Below are positions 26,357 through 35,991 of a DNA stretch of 64,000 nt, piece after piece (position 1 is the first letter of the stretch; the number at the start of each line of letters is the position of its first letter). The translations under genes were made by a program, and so were the position numbers. Source of the DNA: Bacteroidota bacterium. GTDB lineage: Bacteria > Bacteroidota > Ignavibacteria > Ignavibacteriales > Melioribacteraceae. The notes beneath the pieces were generated by a model. That model did not search any database and was not told where the DNA came from. It worked only from the letters and a program-made list of their open reading frames with translations. The DNA is taken from the NCBI GenBank assembly GCA_023397505.1, contig JAEWUC010000005.1, forward strand, positions 124,001-188,000, given 5' to 3'.

Positions 26357-26707
26357 TTATTTTATAAAATCTTCTCTATGCGGATTAAAAACATCAATCA
26401 ATGTGCTGTCTTCCAAAGCTATAACACCGTGATTTAATTCCGGTTCGATAAAAAATACATCCCCAGCTTTTAATATTCTTTTTTCATTATTAATGTTAAC
26501 TTCAAAAGAACCTTTAACTATATACGATATTTGTCTGTGTGGATGTTTATGAATATAACCTTCTGCGCTGTTTTTAAATTCAACAAGTACAAGCATCAAA
26601 TCATTATCGTAACCTAGAATTTTTCTACGAACGCCTTCACCGGCATTTTCCCATTCATAATCTGAATTTAATACAAAACCGGTTTTTCCAAATTTTTCAT
26701 CTTTCAT
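26357..26707 (-). CDS. kdgF: KdgF-like cupin, unsaturated uronate linearisation
   Basis: This 116-residue single cupin domain has the KdgF pattern: GVRRKILGYDNDLMLVLVEF, then HKHPHRQISY, KAGDVFFIEPELNHGV and LIDVFNPHREDF. Likely metal ligands are H53, H55, Q59 and H93. KdgF accelerates opening of 4,5-unsaturated galacturonate (released here by PL9/PL10 and GH105) to 5-keto-4-deoxyuronate. It has no signal peptide, so it is cytoplasmic. It stands alone, about 3.6 kb from the pectin genes, convergent with xylA and divergent from sthA. The size and motifs fit KdgF well; a general sugar-binding cupin remains possible. Confidence 0.8.
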   Translation of the reverse strand: MKDEKFGKTGFVLNSDYEWENAGEGVRRKILGYDNDLMLVLVEFKNSAEGYIHKHPHRQISYIVKGSFEVNINNEKRILKAGDVFFIEPELNHGVIALEDSTLIDVFNPHREDFIK

Positions 26708-26871
26708 AATTTATCCTATAAATTAGTTTTATATTTTTGCGTGACAAGTTTAATAATATATTTCGAATACACAAATATTTATGAAGGTTGTGTTTGAAAA
26801 TGTTTAGATGTGTTTTCAATAATTAATTATTTTGAAAGCACATCTTTCATTAAAATAATGTTAACAATAAA

Positions 26872-28263
26872 ATGGAAAATTTTATGATTGAAAATAAATA
26901 TGATGTATTTGTAATCGGCAGCGGACCCGGCGGCGAAGGCGCGGCAATGACTTGTGCTAAACAAAATAGAAAAGTTGCAGTATGCGATGAATTTTCTCTT
27001 GTCGGCGGAAGCAATACGCACCGGGGTACAATTCCAAGCAAAGCTTTACGTCATGCAAGCCAGATATTTTTAGATAGCAATCGTTTCGATGGAACTACTT
27101 TTCAAATCCTTTTAAAGAAAACAGAAAATGTAATACAGAGCCAGGTTAAATTGCGCCACGGTTTTTATGCAAGAAATAATGTTGAATTGATAATCGGAAG
27201 AGCAGCTTTTATTGATGCCAACACAGTTGAAGTTACCGAACCAAGCGGGTTGAAAAAGAAATATCAAGCAAATGCATTTATAATAGCAACGGGTTCTCGT
27301 CCATATCATCCGCCGGATGTTGATTTTTCACACCCTCGGATTATAGACAGCGACAAACTACTACAGATAAAAGATAATCCACGCACATTAACAATCTACG
27401 GTGCCGGAGTTATCGGCTGCGAATATGCTTCGATATTTCGGGGTTTGAGCGTTAAAGTAAATTTGATAAACACACGCCACCAGCTCCTCTCTTTTTTGGA
27501 CGATGAAATCATTGATGCACTTGCATATCATCTTCGTGAAAATGGAGTGCTTGTTCGCCATAGCGAAGAATATGAAAGAGTTGAAGCCGACGAAAATGGT
27601 GTTACTATATTTTTAAAATCCAACAAACAGATCAGAAGTGAATATTTATTGTGGGCACAGGGTAGAACAGGTAACTCGCAAAATATGGGTTTGGAAGAGC
27701 TTGGCATTAAAACAGATTCACGCGGTTCTATTCCTGTTAATCAATACTATCAATCATCGGTTACAAATATATTTGCCGTCGGTGATGTTACGGGTTACCC
27801 AAGTTTGGCAAGTGCAGCTTATGATCAAGGAAGATTTGCAGCTCGGTATTTAACGTGCGGAGAATGTACAACATTAAACATTGCAGATATTCCAACAGGC
27901 ATATATACAATTCCGGAAATCAGTTCCATTGGGTTAAATGAACGAGAGCTGACCGAGAAAAAAATTCCTTATGAGGTTGGACATTCATTTTTTAGGCATC
28001 TGGCCAGGGCGCAAATAACAGGGCGTACTACCGGGATGTTGAAAATTTTATTCCACCGCGAAACTTTGGAAATACTTGGCATTCATTGTTTCGGGTATGA
28101 AGCTTCAGAAATTATTCATATCGGACAAGCTATTATGAGTCAGAAAAACGGCGGTAATAATTTGATGTACTTTATCAACAATACTTTTAATTATCCAACA
28201 ATGGCTGAAGCATATAGGGTTGCCGCCTTAAATGGATTTAATAGAATTGAATTGGGTAATTAA
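26872..28263 (+). CDS. sthA: Soluble pyridine nucleotide transhydrogenase
   Basis: This 463-residue flavoprotein of the dihydrolipoamide-dehydrogenase fold has an FAD Rossmann motif (GSGPGGEGAA) and an NAD(P) motif (YGAGVIGCEYASIF, near residue 178). It also has the FAVGDVTGYPSLASAAYDQG stretch and a C-terminal dimer domain. The redox-active CxxxxC of the family's disulfide reductases is replaced by GGSNTHRGTIPSKALRH, a SthA-type TIPSKALRH segment that lacks both cysteines. It would exchange reducing equivalents between NADPH and NADH. An alternative ATG at 26884 has GGA at a better distance. It diverges from kdgF with a 164-bp shared upstream region. Confidence 0.88.
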   Translation: MENFMIENKYDVFVIGSGPGGEGAAMTCAKQNRKVAVCDEFSLVGGSNTHRGTIPSKALRHASQIFLDSNRFDGTTFQILLKKTENVIQSQVKLRHGFYARNNVELIIGRAAFIDANTVEVTEPSGLKKKYQANAFIIATGSRPYHPPDVDFSHPRIIDSDKLLQIKDNPRTLTIYGAGVIGCEYASIFRGLSVKVNLINTRHQLLSFLDDEIIDALAYHLRENGVLVRHSEEYERVEADENGVTIFLKSNKQIRSEYLLWAQGRTGNSQNMGLEELGIKTDSRGSIPVNQYYQSSVTNIFAVGDVTGYPSLASAAYDQGRFAARYLTCGECTTLNIADIPTGIYTIPEISSIGLNERELTEKKIPYEVGHSFFRHLARAQITGRTTGMLKILFHRETLEILGIHCFGYEASEIIHIGQAIMSQKNGGNNLMYFINNTFNYPTMAEAYRVAALNGFNRIELGN

Positions 28264-28294
28264 AACAAAACCCGCTTAAAGCAGGCTTTGTTTT
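28262..28294. terminator. Bidirectional terminator between sthA and the NtrC-type regulator
   Basis: Arms AAAACAAAACCCGCT and AGCAGGCTTTGTTTT pair with two mismatches around a 3-base loop. A-tract and T-tract flanks lie on both sides, which suits two convergent genes. It begins at the sthA stop and ends 13 bp before the regulator's stop. Confidence 0.75.
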
Positions 28295-28306
28295 CTGTCA
28301 TTAAAA

Positions 28307-29761
28307 TTATTTCAAACCGAGTTCTTTGCACATTCTATAAAAATTGGATGGCGCTAAACCTAATCTTTCGGCAGCAGATGAATCCGAACTCGAAATACTG
28401 CGAACGTATTTAAAATATTTTACGCGGAATATTTTTTCCATCTCTTTAAGCGGCAAAACTTGTCCGCCGTATAAGTTTTCGAAATTTGTTTCTTCCTTTG
28501 CTATAATGTGATTTCCTAATATCATCGGGCTGCTGATATCTTTTGCGGTAATAGTACCATGACTATTTAAAACCAAACGCTGCACAACATTCCTTAATTC
28601 ACGAACGTTGCCCGGCCATTTATAATTCAATAAAATTTCAGCTGCCTTTTCATCAACGGCTGGTTTGGAAAAACCGAGGTCGAGACTATAATACTCTAGA
28701 AAATGATTGAAGAGCAATAATATATCATCGCCGCGCTGTTTTAGCGGAACCACATCCAATGGTACAACATTCAATCTATAATAAAGGTCTTCCCGGAATC
28801 TTCCATTGTTAACTTCCTGTGCAAGGTTTTTATTTGTTGCCGCAATCAAACGAACATTGACCGAAACCTTTTCGGTTCTGCCGATTTTTTCAATTTCCCC
28901 TTCCTGGATTACTCTCAGCAATTTAACCTGTGCTGTCGGCGGGAGCTCTGCAACTTCATCGAGGAAAATTGTACCGTTGTTTGCTATTTCAAAAAGCCCC
29001 GCTTTATTTCCGCTTGCGCCTGTAAACGATCCTTTTTCAAATCCGAACAATTCACTTTCAATTAATTCGGCAGGAATAGACCCGCAATTAATCGGCACAA
29101 AATTTTCGTACTTTCTTTTACTCTTTAAATGAATATGCCACGCAACAAGTTCTTTGCCAGTACCCGAAGCGCCGTTAATTAAAATATTCGCATCGCTTTT
29201 AGCATACCGTTCCAAATTTTCTATCAACTGAAGCATTGGTTTGGATTCCCCAATAATTTTTTTTGCTTCAAGTTGTTTTTCAATGCTTATGCTTAAGCGT
29301 TTGTCTGATTTTATTTTCTGCTTTTCAAGTTTCTTTTTATCGTATGCATTAAATATGCTGAGAATAAAATCAGTGGGTTGATAAATGTATTCTTCAATGT
29401 TACCCGGGTATTTGGTACAGTACCAAAAGGCGCCTGCACGCATTAAGTTGTTGGCAAATTCATAATTCGTAATATTGATTGTCATCTTTGTAATTACGAT
29501 GATTTGAATAAGCTGATCAGATTCCTTCATTTTAGTAATTAAGGATTCACCTTTCAAACCGCCGGAAATCTGGTAATCCATAATTACGATATCATATTTA
29601 TCCTGATTTAATCTTATTAGTTCCAGGGCGGCTAAGCCGTTGGATACTATGTCGAGTATTTTAATTCTTGTTTCGTAATAACTGATTGTATTTTTAACCC
29701 GAGTTACATCAAAGTCTTCGTCTTCAACCAGTAGAATATTAATTTGATCACTTCTGCTCAT
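28307..29761 (-). CDS. Sigma-54-dependent response regulator (NtrC family)
   Basis: This 484-residue protein has a receiver domain (phospho-acceptor D62 in VIMDYQ), then an AAA+ sigma-54 activator domain. That domain carries Walker A GASGTGKE (197-204), Walker B TIFLDEVAEL (264-273) and the sigma-54 contact loop GSFTGA (244-249). GSFTGA has Ser where the canonical motif has Ala, a tolerated variant. A short Fis-type HTH ends the protein (AAERLGLAPSNFYRMCKELG). An AAAGG site precedes the ATG, which lies three bases past the kinase stop. It is the output of the upstream binding-protein/kinase pair. Its target promoters are unknown; the mannan genes nearby are candidates. Confidence 0.9.
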   Translation of the reverse strand: MSRSDQINILLVEDEDFDVTRVKNTISYYETRIKILDIVSNGLAALELIRLNQDKYDIVIMDYQISGGLKGESLITKMKESDQLIQIIVITKMTINITNYEFANNLMRAGAFWYCTKYPGNIEEYIYQPTDFILSIFNAYDKKKLEKQKIKSDKRLSISIEKQLEAKKIIGESKPMLQLIENLERYAKSDANILINGASGTGKELVAWHIHLKSKRKYENFVPINCGSIPAELIESELFGFEKGSFTGASGNKAGLFEIANNGTIFLDEVAELPPTAQVKLLRVIQEGEIEKIGRTEKVSVNVRLIAATNKNLAQEVNNGRFREDLYYRLNVVPLDVVPLKQRGDDILLLFNHFLEYYSLDLGFSKPAVDEKAAEILLNYKWPGNVRELRNVVQRLVLNSHGTITAKDISSPMILGNHIIAKEETNFENLYGGQVLPLKEMEKIFRVKYFKYVRSISSSDSSAAERLGLAPSNFYRMCKELGLK

Positions 29762-29764
29762 TAA

Positions 29765-31252
29765 CTACCTTTTAGATTTAATTTGAATTGTAAAACGGCA
29801 TCCTCCTTCGTTAAGGTTTTCGCAATCCAACAGCCATCCGCATTTTTCAACCGCCATTTGGTAAGCAATATAACAACCGTAACCCGAGTTCGTCCCTTCA
29901 ACTTTTTTTGTTGTTTCATTTTCCAAAAAGATTCTTTTAATTCCGCCATCACCAATTTCCATCAACTCATTATTAATTCCTTCGCCGTTGTCTTCAATAA
30001 TTATATAGGATATTCCGTTTTCGGCGTCATAATTTGTAGTAACTTTTATTAAAATAGATTCTTTATTTCCGTGATCGATGCTGTTTTGAATTAACGGTTC
30101 GAGTATTTCCCAAACAACAAATTCATTAACATTTACAAGCGGAAGTTTACCATCGAGCTTTAGTTCTAATTTGAACATCTCGTTCTTGCTTGATATCCTT
30201 AAAAATACATGTTTAACTATAAATTCTATTAATAGATTTATATTAGTATGAAACATAGGGTTGATAATAGTATTAATTTCCTGGTCGTACCATTTCATAT
30301 CGTAAATAATTCTTGAAATAAAATTTGAATATGTAATTACCCTTTTCTTTAGATCTTCAATTCCCGGTGAATCCATTTTGCGCACATCGTCTTTAATGAA
30401 TCCAATAATTTTTTCCGCCTTATGATGTGTATGATAAATCCGTTTTGTAAAAAGAGATTCTTTTTCAAGTCTAATTTGTTTCTTGATATTTTCTTCATGC
30501 TCTTCAAATAATTTTTGCTGCGCTTCATTTCTTTCATGAACTGCGTTGGAAGAGATATAAAAAATTAAAATCAGTCCAATGAGAATCAGTGAAGAATAAA
30601 TCAAAGCAACCTTATCGAAGTTTGCACTTACTTCTTTTGTTAGGAAAGAAAAATCCGGTGTAATTTTCATGTACATAACGCCGAGGTATTCGCCGTCCGG
30701 TACAAACGGAACAAGTATGTTGAATGTTTGTTGGTTCTCGAGTTTGCTGTAAATAATTTCCGAAGCTTTCATTTGATTGCGGCGTGATAGAAACAATTTA
30801 ACGCCTTCATGATGAGTTTTTTTTCCGGTATCGTACGGTTCTAATTCATTCGTTAAAAAAGAATAAAGTTTTTGCCCGCTGTCTATAACATATAGACGAT
30901 GGTTCCTAATTAAAATAAGCGAGATGTCTTTAACGCTTTTTTGAATGAGCTGTTGTTTGAAAATAACATTAAATGTGTATGTTATTCTTCTTTCATCATA
31001 TTCAATATATGGTTTATCCAAAAAAAGATTTTCGTATAGCAGTTCCATGCTTGTAGCCGTTACAATTGCAAGTCTATCGGCAGAATGCTTTTGATACCAC
31101 GATTGTGTTTCATCTAAAAAATCAATCAAAGAAGATTTTTGCACAAGAGCAAGAATAATCTGAAATGAAATTAATATCATCAAGAACACAGTAACGTGTT
31201 TTATCTGAAATTTATATTTTGAGATTTTACTTTGTTCTGTATTTTTGAACAT
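29765..31252 (-). CDS. Membrane sensor histidine kinase with extracytoplasmic domain
   Basis: This 495-residue protein has TM1 near residues 20-40 (VTVFLMILISFQIILALV) and TM2 near 218-238 (VALIYSSLILIGLILIFYIS). A roughly 180-residue extracytoplasmic domain lies between them and is probably a Cache-like fold. The coiled-coil and dimerisation region (YHTHHKAEKIIGFI) carries candidate phospho-histidines near residue 273 but no textbook H-E-x-R-T-P motif. The ATPase domain has N box PLIQNSIDHG, G1 IIEDNGEG and G2-like GTNSGYGCYIA. It starts 11 bp after the binding-protein gene and ends three bases before the regulator. It probably receives the state of the binding protein in the periplasm. Confidence 0.85.
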   Translation of the reverse strand: MFKNTEQSKISKYKFQIKHVTVFLMILISFQIILALVQKSSLIDFLDETQSWYQKHSADRLAIVTATSMELLYENLFLDKPYIEYDERRITYTFNVIFKQQLIQKSVKDISLILIRNHRLYVIDSGQKLYSFLTNELEPYDTGKKTHHEGVKLFLSRRNQMKASEIIYSKLENQQTFNILVPFVPDGEYLGVMYMKITPDFSFLTKEVSANFDKVALIYSSLILIGLILIFYISSNAVHERNEAQQKLFEEHEENIKKQIRLEKESLFTKRIYHTHHKAEKIIGFIKDDVRKMDSPGIEDLKKRVITYSNFISRIIYDMKWYDQEINTIINPMFHTNINLLIEFIVKHVFLRISSKNEMFKLELKLDGKLPLVNVNEFVVWEILEPLIQNSIDHGNKESILIKVTTNYDAENGISYIIIEDNGEGINNELMEIGDGGIKRIFLENETTKKVEGTNSGYGCYIAYQMAVEKCGWLLDCENLNEGGCRFTIQIKSKR

Positions 31253-31263
31253 AATCTTAATAT

Positions 31264-32571
31264 TTAAAATTCTTTAACGGTGCTTTTTTCAAGCTGAATT
31301 GAGTCGCTCACCTTTTTTAATGCCTGTTTAACGGTTATCTGATTTTTAAGCACTTGTTCAAAATATGTCGACATTATTTTCGAATACCTCGTATACTCGG
31401 GATGAAACGGTCTGTGCATAGTTTGCTGAATTAATTTCCTAACCTCAAAAATCTGTGGAAATATTGCTTCGTAATACGGATCGTAAAATATTTTCTTTAC
31501 AACCGGGTAGTGCCCGCTTTCGCGGTAAATAATTTCCTGAGACTCGTCTGATAAAAGAAACTTTACAAAATCAACAACTTCATTTTTCTTGTCGGAAAAT
31601 TTAGACATCATCAAATGCCATCCGCCTGTAATCGATGCAGGCCGTCCTGATCGGAAATACGGAAGCGCTGTTTTACTTAGTTTGTTTTCTTTAGCCGTAT
31701 CGATAGGCACGTCTTTAAAATCTTTATCAAAACTCGGCCAGCCATGCAAAAACAACCCGTCATTTTTAATAAAGTATTGATAACTCTGTATCTCTGTAAA
31801 TTTTGTAACTATAGGAGGTGTCATTTTATACTTTGATATCAAATCGTATAAAAGCTGAAGCGCTTTTTCCGCTTCGGGTTTTTCAAGGTTAAAACCGTAT
31901 TCTTCAAAATAGTCGGGATTCTGCCCCAGCAGCAGTTCCATGAAACTGCAAATAAATCCTTCGTAATCGGCTGCAGGAAAAATGTAAAACGGGTTATCAA
32001 TATTTAATCCAGTTCTTATTTTGATAAATTCTTCCCACGTTATATTATTTTCAATCTTATTGATTATCTCCTTTCCGTTTTTCAGTTTTTCTACCAAATC
32101 TTTGCGGTAGTACATTATGCCTTGGACGAGGTTGAGTGGCACTGCGACTAGTTCGCCGTCGGAATAACACGATGCTAAAGCTTGCGGTAGAATTCTATTT
32201 TTTTCTTCTTCTGAAAAATACTTATCAAAAGGTTCAGACCATTTTGCAAATCTCTGTACCCAAATAATATCAACAGCATAAAGATCAATGCCATCACCCA
32301 TACCGCGCAAAGATCTGGCCAGCACTTCCTTCCTTTCATTTGTACTAAAATCAAAATTTGGAAAATCTATAGGAACAACTTTTACTTTGCCTTTCATTAT
32401 TTGATTGTATTTATCAATCAATATCTTATGAGCAGCTGTTACGCGGTCGGCAAAATAAATTTCTATTTCACCAGATTCTTCTTCGCCCTTTTGTATATAA
32501 AAAATGACTCCGTAAACAACCACCAAAAGGATTATAAAAAGAATACTCCATCTTTGTTTAATTGAAATCAT
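31264..32571 (-). CDS. Membrane-anchored sugar-type solute-binding protein, sensory
   Basis: This 435-residue protein has an uncleaved-looking N-terminal membrane segment (WSILFIILLVVVYGVIFYI) without a lipobox. It is followed by an extracellular solute-binding family 1 fold (AARSLRGMGDG-type segment, IDLYAVDIIWVQRFAKW near residue 100, LVAVPLNLVQGIMYYRKDLV near 150). The C-terminal ITGGWHLMMSKFSDKK and DFVKFLLSDE motifs are typical of ABC sugar-binding proteins. No permease or ATPase gene is nearby. The anchored form and the tight linkage to a kinase and regulator suggest that it senses a ligand rather than delivering it. The ligand, probably an oligosaccharide of the neighbouring mannan or xylan genes, is not identifiable from sequence. 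Confidence 0.8.
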   Translation of the reverse strand: MISIKQRWSILFIILLVVVYGVIFYIQKGEEESGEIEIYFADRVTAAHKILIDKYNQIMKGKVKVVPIDFPNFDFSTNERKEVLARSLRGMGDGIDLYAVDIIWVQRFAKWSEPFDKYFSEEEKNRILPQALASCYSDGELVAVPLNLVQGIMYYRKDLVEKLKNGKEIINKIENNITWEEFIKIRTGLNIDNPFYIFPAADYEGFICSFMELLLGQNPDYFEEYGFNLEKPEAEKALQLLYDLISKYKMTPPIVTKFTEIQSYQYFIKNDGLFLHGWPSFDKDFKDVPIDTAKENKLSKTALPYFRSGRPASITGGWHLMMSKFSDKKNEVVDFVKFLLSDESQEIIYRESGHYPVVKKIFYDPYYEAIFPQIFEVRKLIQQTMHRPFHPEYTRYSKIMSTYFEQVLKNQITVKQALKKVSDSIQLEKSTVKEF

Positions 32572-32775
32572 TATTCCCGCTTATGATTTATGTAATGATT
32601 CGGAAAATAATATTTACAAGTTTATTAAAACATTGAATACGACCGTATTAAAATTACTTAAAAATATGCTCACATTGTCCGTTGTTCAACAATGAATTAA
32701 AATAAGTTAAAAAAGGTGCTGCTCTTTCTAAACCTAATAGAAATGGTTTTTGGAAGTATTTAACTGCTACCATGA

Positions 32776-33804
32776 TTATAGTTCACAAATAAAATTATTC
32801 AATATCCAATTAGAACGAACGGAAGTTTTTTGGATTGAATATTGCGAAGTAACAGCGACTTCAAGTGCCCACGAATTATCACCGCGTCCACAATTAATTC
32901 CGTTGCCCAAGGATGTAAAATAGCCATCGCATGTCATATCCATTTCGGAACAATCGGCATTTGGTGCCGCTCCCCAAGACCACGCGAGATATCCAATTTC
33001 ATTTTCAACACATTCTTTGATTACAGTTTTATAATCGATACAGCATTTGCATTGAACGGCTTTATGAGCGAACTCGCCGATAAGAAGAGGCATTTCAATT
33101 TCCACCGATTCATTAATTTCATCAACTATTCTAACTGAATCATTATCCGACCACCAGATATGGACTGAGAACATTAAGTTCTTTAAAGGATCTTTTTCCA
33201 GCAAATGCTTCCAGGTAGATTGTAAAATGTTGATATCCTGCCCCCAGCCGGAGGCATCGATAATCAGGGGCACATTTATACCTGCGTCTCTAAAACGATT
33301 TATCGCTTCGGTATAAAAATCAACGAATTGTTCCTCTTGAACGTCCCAATCACCGGCTTCGTTTGCAATATTCACTAAAATGTATTTTTCATGCTTTTTA
33401 ACTACATCAATAACTTTGGGATTCATCCACCATTCAATTACTGATTCTAAATTCTCCCATCTTCCGGTAGCCGAATGGTTTTCGGGAATAGGAATCATTT
33501 TATTTTTGATGCAATTTGTTATTAAGGAATCCATGTGACCTACAGAAGTTAAATTATCTAACGTAATTCTAACTGCGTTTGCGCCTGTCTTTGCAATTTC
33601 GGAAAAATACTTTTCACCGGCTCTATCATTTTTTACCCAGCATGACATTTCATTCACACCGCGCATTATTATTTTTTCATCACACGGTGAGTATAGAAAT
33701 CTGCCACGAACATAAAATCCGGGTATAGTCTGCGCGTTAAAAACATTTGTCAACAATGTACTTAAAGTAACTACTAATGCAACCGCAAAGATTTTGTTTT
33801 TCAT
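32776..33804 (-). CDS. Secreted glycoside hydrolase GH5, probable endo-mannanase
   Basis: This 342-residue secreted protein has a signal peptide (KIFAVALVVTLSTLLTNVFNAQ) and a TIM-barrel GH5 core. The acid/base is E149 in IANEAGD; the nucleophile is E244 in LIGEFAH. Other landmarks are the HIWW segment near 215 and the LAWSWG segment near 282, the Trp-rich end of the barrel. The short length and the GEFAH motif resemble bacterial GH5 mannanases, and the locus encodes a complete mannan pathway, so beta-1,4-mannan is the probable substrate. Cellulase activity cannot be excluded. The gene stands alone between the sensory operon and the SASA esterase. Confidence 0.8.
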   Translation of the reverse strand: MKNKIFAVALVVTLSTLLTNVFNAQTIPGFYVRGRFLYSPCDEKIIMRGVNEMSCWVKNDRAGEKYFSEIAKTGANAVRITLDNLTSVGHMDSLITNCIKNKMIPIPENHSATGRWENLESVIEWWMNPKVIDVVKKHEKYILVNIANEAGDWDVQEEQFVDFYTEAINRFRDAGINVPLIIDASGWGQDINILQSTWKHLLEKDPLKNLMFSVHIWWSDNDSVRIVDEINESVEIEMPLLIGEFAHKAVQCKCCIDYKTVIKECVENEIGYLAWSWGAAPNADCSEMDMTCDGYFTSLGNGINCGRGDNSWALEVAVTSQYSIQKTSVRSNWILNNFICEL

Positions 33805-33877
33805 TTTTTATTCAAAATTAAACAGCGAACCTTTTTTGAATTAAATATCCTTTTACTATTGATCGACATCAAAATTA

Positions 33878-35893
33878 TCATTCATCCCAACTATCGGTTC
33901 TAAAAGATGAAGCAGGCAAACCTGCTTTGTTAAATAATGTTCCTTCTTCTATATTGCTCCAGCAATAGCGTACTGCCGCAGGTTCCTTAACTTCCGATGA
34001 CGAAACAATAAGCTTATCATTCTTTATCTCTACCGTAGCTTCATAAAAAACTTTATTATCACCCGCGATTATAAAATTATTCTTTCCATTTATTGAATTT
34101 ACCGCAAGTCCCTCGGAGAATTCGAAATCTAAAATTGCTTTCCCATTTTCAATTTTGATTGATTTATAAATTGGGCCCGAGTAATCAACTGTCTTATTAT
34201 AATCTTTTGCCAATGCCCACAGCGCCAATCTTTCGCCAACGTCTTTTTTATTCGTAGGATGAATATTTCCAGGATTACCAATATCCATTGTAACGATCAT
34301 TCCGGAATTTGGAACCGACATTGATTGAAATTGTGCCTCGCGTAAAAGTTGGGATTTTGTTTCTTCACCATAATTGTATGGAGCAATTTGTGTAAAGTAA
34401 AATGAGAAATGGTTTTTAAAATCATTCCGCCAGTTGCTAATCATTAATGGAAAAAGCATTTTATATTCTTCAGAATTGCCGGTATTTGCTTCGCCCTGGT
34501 ACCAAATTACACCTTTAATGCTATAAGGAATAAGCGGCGCTATCATGCCGTTATAAAGTGCGGAAATAGTTTGATCAGAAATTTTTACATCGAGCGGAGG
34601 ACGATTATTATATTCATTTTCTTTTGAACCAAAAACAAAAAGTTTTCCGCCGACAAATTCTGCAACGGGCAAATATTTCCATGTTCCGGCAAGACTAATT
34701 TTTTCCTCAGAGTCATTTAATCTAATCAATAATTTTTCTTGTTTGCCCCACAAACCGCCGCCGCCCTGGTTGTCCAAAACGCGTACCGCGATTGACAAAT
34801 TTTTACCGGTTACCAATTCAGCAGGCACATTATATACTCTATCTGTGCTGTAAAATCCCGTTGTTTCATAACTGCCGATTTTTTTACCATTCACAAATGT
34901 AATATCCATATCATCAATAGGTCCAAGCTCAAGAACTAAATTTCTATTAACCCAACTTTCAGGTATTTCAATATTTTTTCTAAACCAAATTACTCCGTCG
35001 AAAGCTCCAATCTCAGTCCCTTCCCAAAGCTGGGGTAAATTCATCTCCGGCCAAGATTCATCATTCAAATCTGCAGAAGAGCATTCTTCATCTTTCAAAT
35101 CCAAGTCTTTCCATTTTTCTGCTTCAGGTTTATCATTTACATTAATAATTTCATGTTTGTTCAACCATGTATTTAAAACCTCAAATTGTGCTTTGTTGCT
35201 TTCAATTTTTCTGTATGTTTCTTTGTATTTGTCAAGCTTTACTAAATTCTCTTTACTAATCCAAGATTCAACAGGTGTACCTCCCCAACTTGAATGAATT
35301 AAGCCGATTGGAATTTTCAAATCGTTGTAAAGTTTTTTCCCGAAGAAAAATGCGGTTGCGCTGAATTGTTCAACTGTTGATGAGTTACATTCCAACCATT
35401 TACCGACACAATCGAATTGAGGTTCGGCTGCATAAGCACGTGTAACTGTAAATAACCGGATGTTTGGAAAATTAGCGTTTTTAATTTCGTTGGCGCTGCC
35501 TTGAATTGTATCGCGCGGGGGCCACCCTGCTAACGGCATTTCCATGTTGGATTGACCCGATCCAAGCCATACTTCACCGACAAAAATATTTTTGAAAATT
35601 AATCTTGAATTTTCATCTTCGATTTGTAACTCATAAGGTCCGCCGTATTCCGGAGTTTTAATTTTCGCTATCCAGTTCCCGTTTATGTCAGTAACCGCTT
35701 CTGCAGATTTTCCCCATGATGCAGTCACTTTTATTTTTGAATCCGGTGCAGCCTTGCCCCAAATCGCGGCATCTGTTTTTTGTTGCAAAACCATATCGTC
35801 AGAAAATATTGCCGGCATTTTAATTTGATAATTTTTTTCTTCCTGTGCCGTTAAAATTGTTAATGCAAATAAAATCATCATTAAAGTTTTCAT
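33878..35893 (-). CDS. SASA-family carbohydrate acetylesterase (sialate O-acetylesterase-like)
   Basis: This 671-residue secreted enzyme has a signal peptide (MMILFALTILTAQ). It shows the family's N-terminal beta-domain (MPAIFSDDMVLQQ, AAIWGKA), the nucleophile block GSGQSNMEMPL (Ser115), a beta-sandwich insertion (about 290-400, DGVIWFRKNIEIPESWVNRN) and the conserved GVIWYQGEANTGN segment near 465. The catalytic Asp/His pair lies in the GNIHPTNK segment near 560. Proteins of this type in polysaccharide loci remove acetyl groups from mannan, xylan or pectin rather than sialic acid. The neighbouring mannanases suggest acetylated mannan. Confidence 0.85.
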   Translation of the reverse strand: MKTLMMILFALTILTAQEEKNYQIKMPAIFSDDMVLQQKTDAAIWGKAAPDSKIKVTASWGKSAEAVTDINGNWIAKIKTPEYGGPYELQIEDENSRLIFKNIFVGEVWLGSGQSNMEMPLAGWPPRDTIQGSANEIKNANFPNIRLFTVTRAYAAEPQFDCVGKWLECNSSTVEQFSATAFFFGKKLYNDLKIPIGLIHSSWGGTPVESWISKENLVKLDKYKETYRKIESNKAQFEVLNTWLNKHEIINVNDKPEAEKWKDLDLKDEECSSADLNDESWPEMNLPQLWEGTEIGAFDGVIWFRKNIEIPESWVNRNLVLELGPIDDMDITFVNGKKIGSYETTGFYSTDRVYNVPAELVTGKNLSIAVRVLDNQGGGGLWGKQEKLLIRLNDSEEKISLAGTWKYLPVAEFVGGKLFVFGSKENEYNNRPPLDVKISDQTISALYNGMIAPLIPYSIKGVIWYQGEANTGNSEEYKMLFPLMISNWRNDFKNHFSFYFTQIAPYNYGEETKSQLLREAQFQSMSVPNSGMIVTMDIGNPGNIHPTNKKDVGERLALWALAKDYNKTVDYSGPIYKSIKIENGKAILDFEFSEGLAVNSINGKNNFIIAGDNKVFYEATVEIKNDKLIVSSSEVKEPAAVRYCWSNIEEGTLFNKAGLPASSFRTDSWDE

Positions 35894-35991
35894 TGGGTTC
35901 TCGACATAATATTTGTAAAATAAGTTTTAAAATAGAACAAAGACGAATATAATTTTCAAAGTTTTATCATATTTATTGCTTCTTCTATTCA

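Noticed and set aside
28307..29761. GSFTGA as a defective sigma-54 contact loop
   Set aside because: Ser at the second position is a recognised natural variant; Walker A, Walker B and the rest of the domain are intact.
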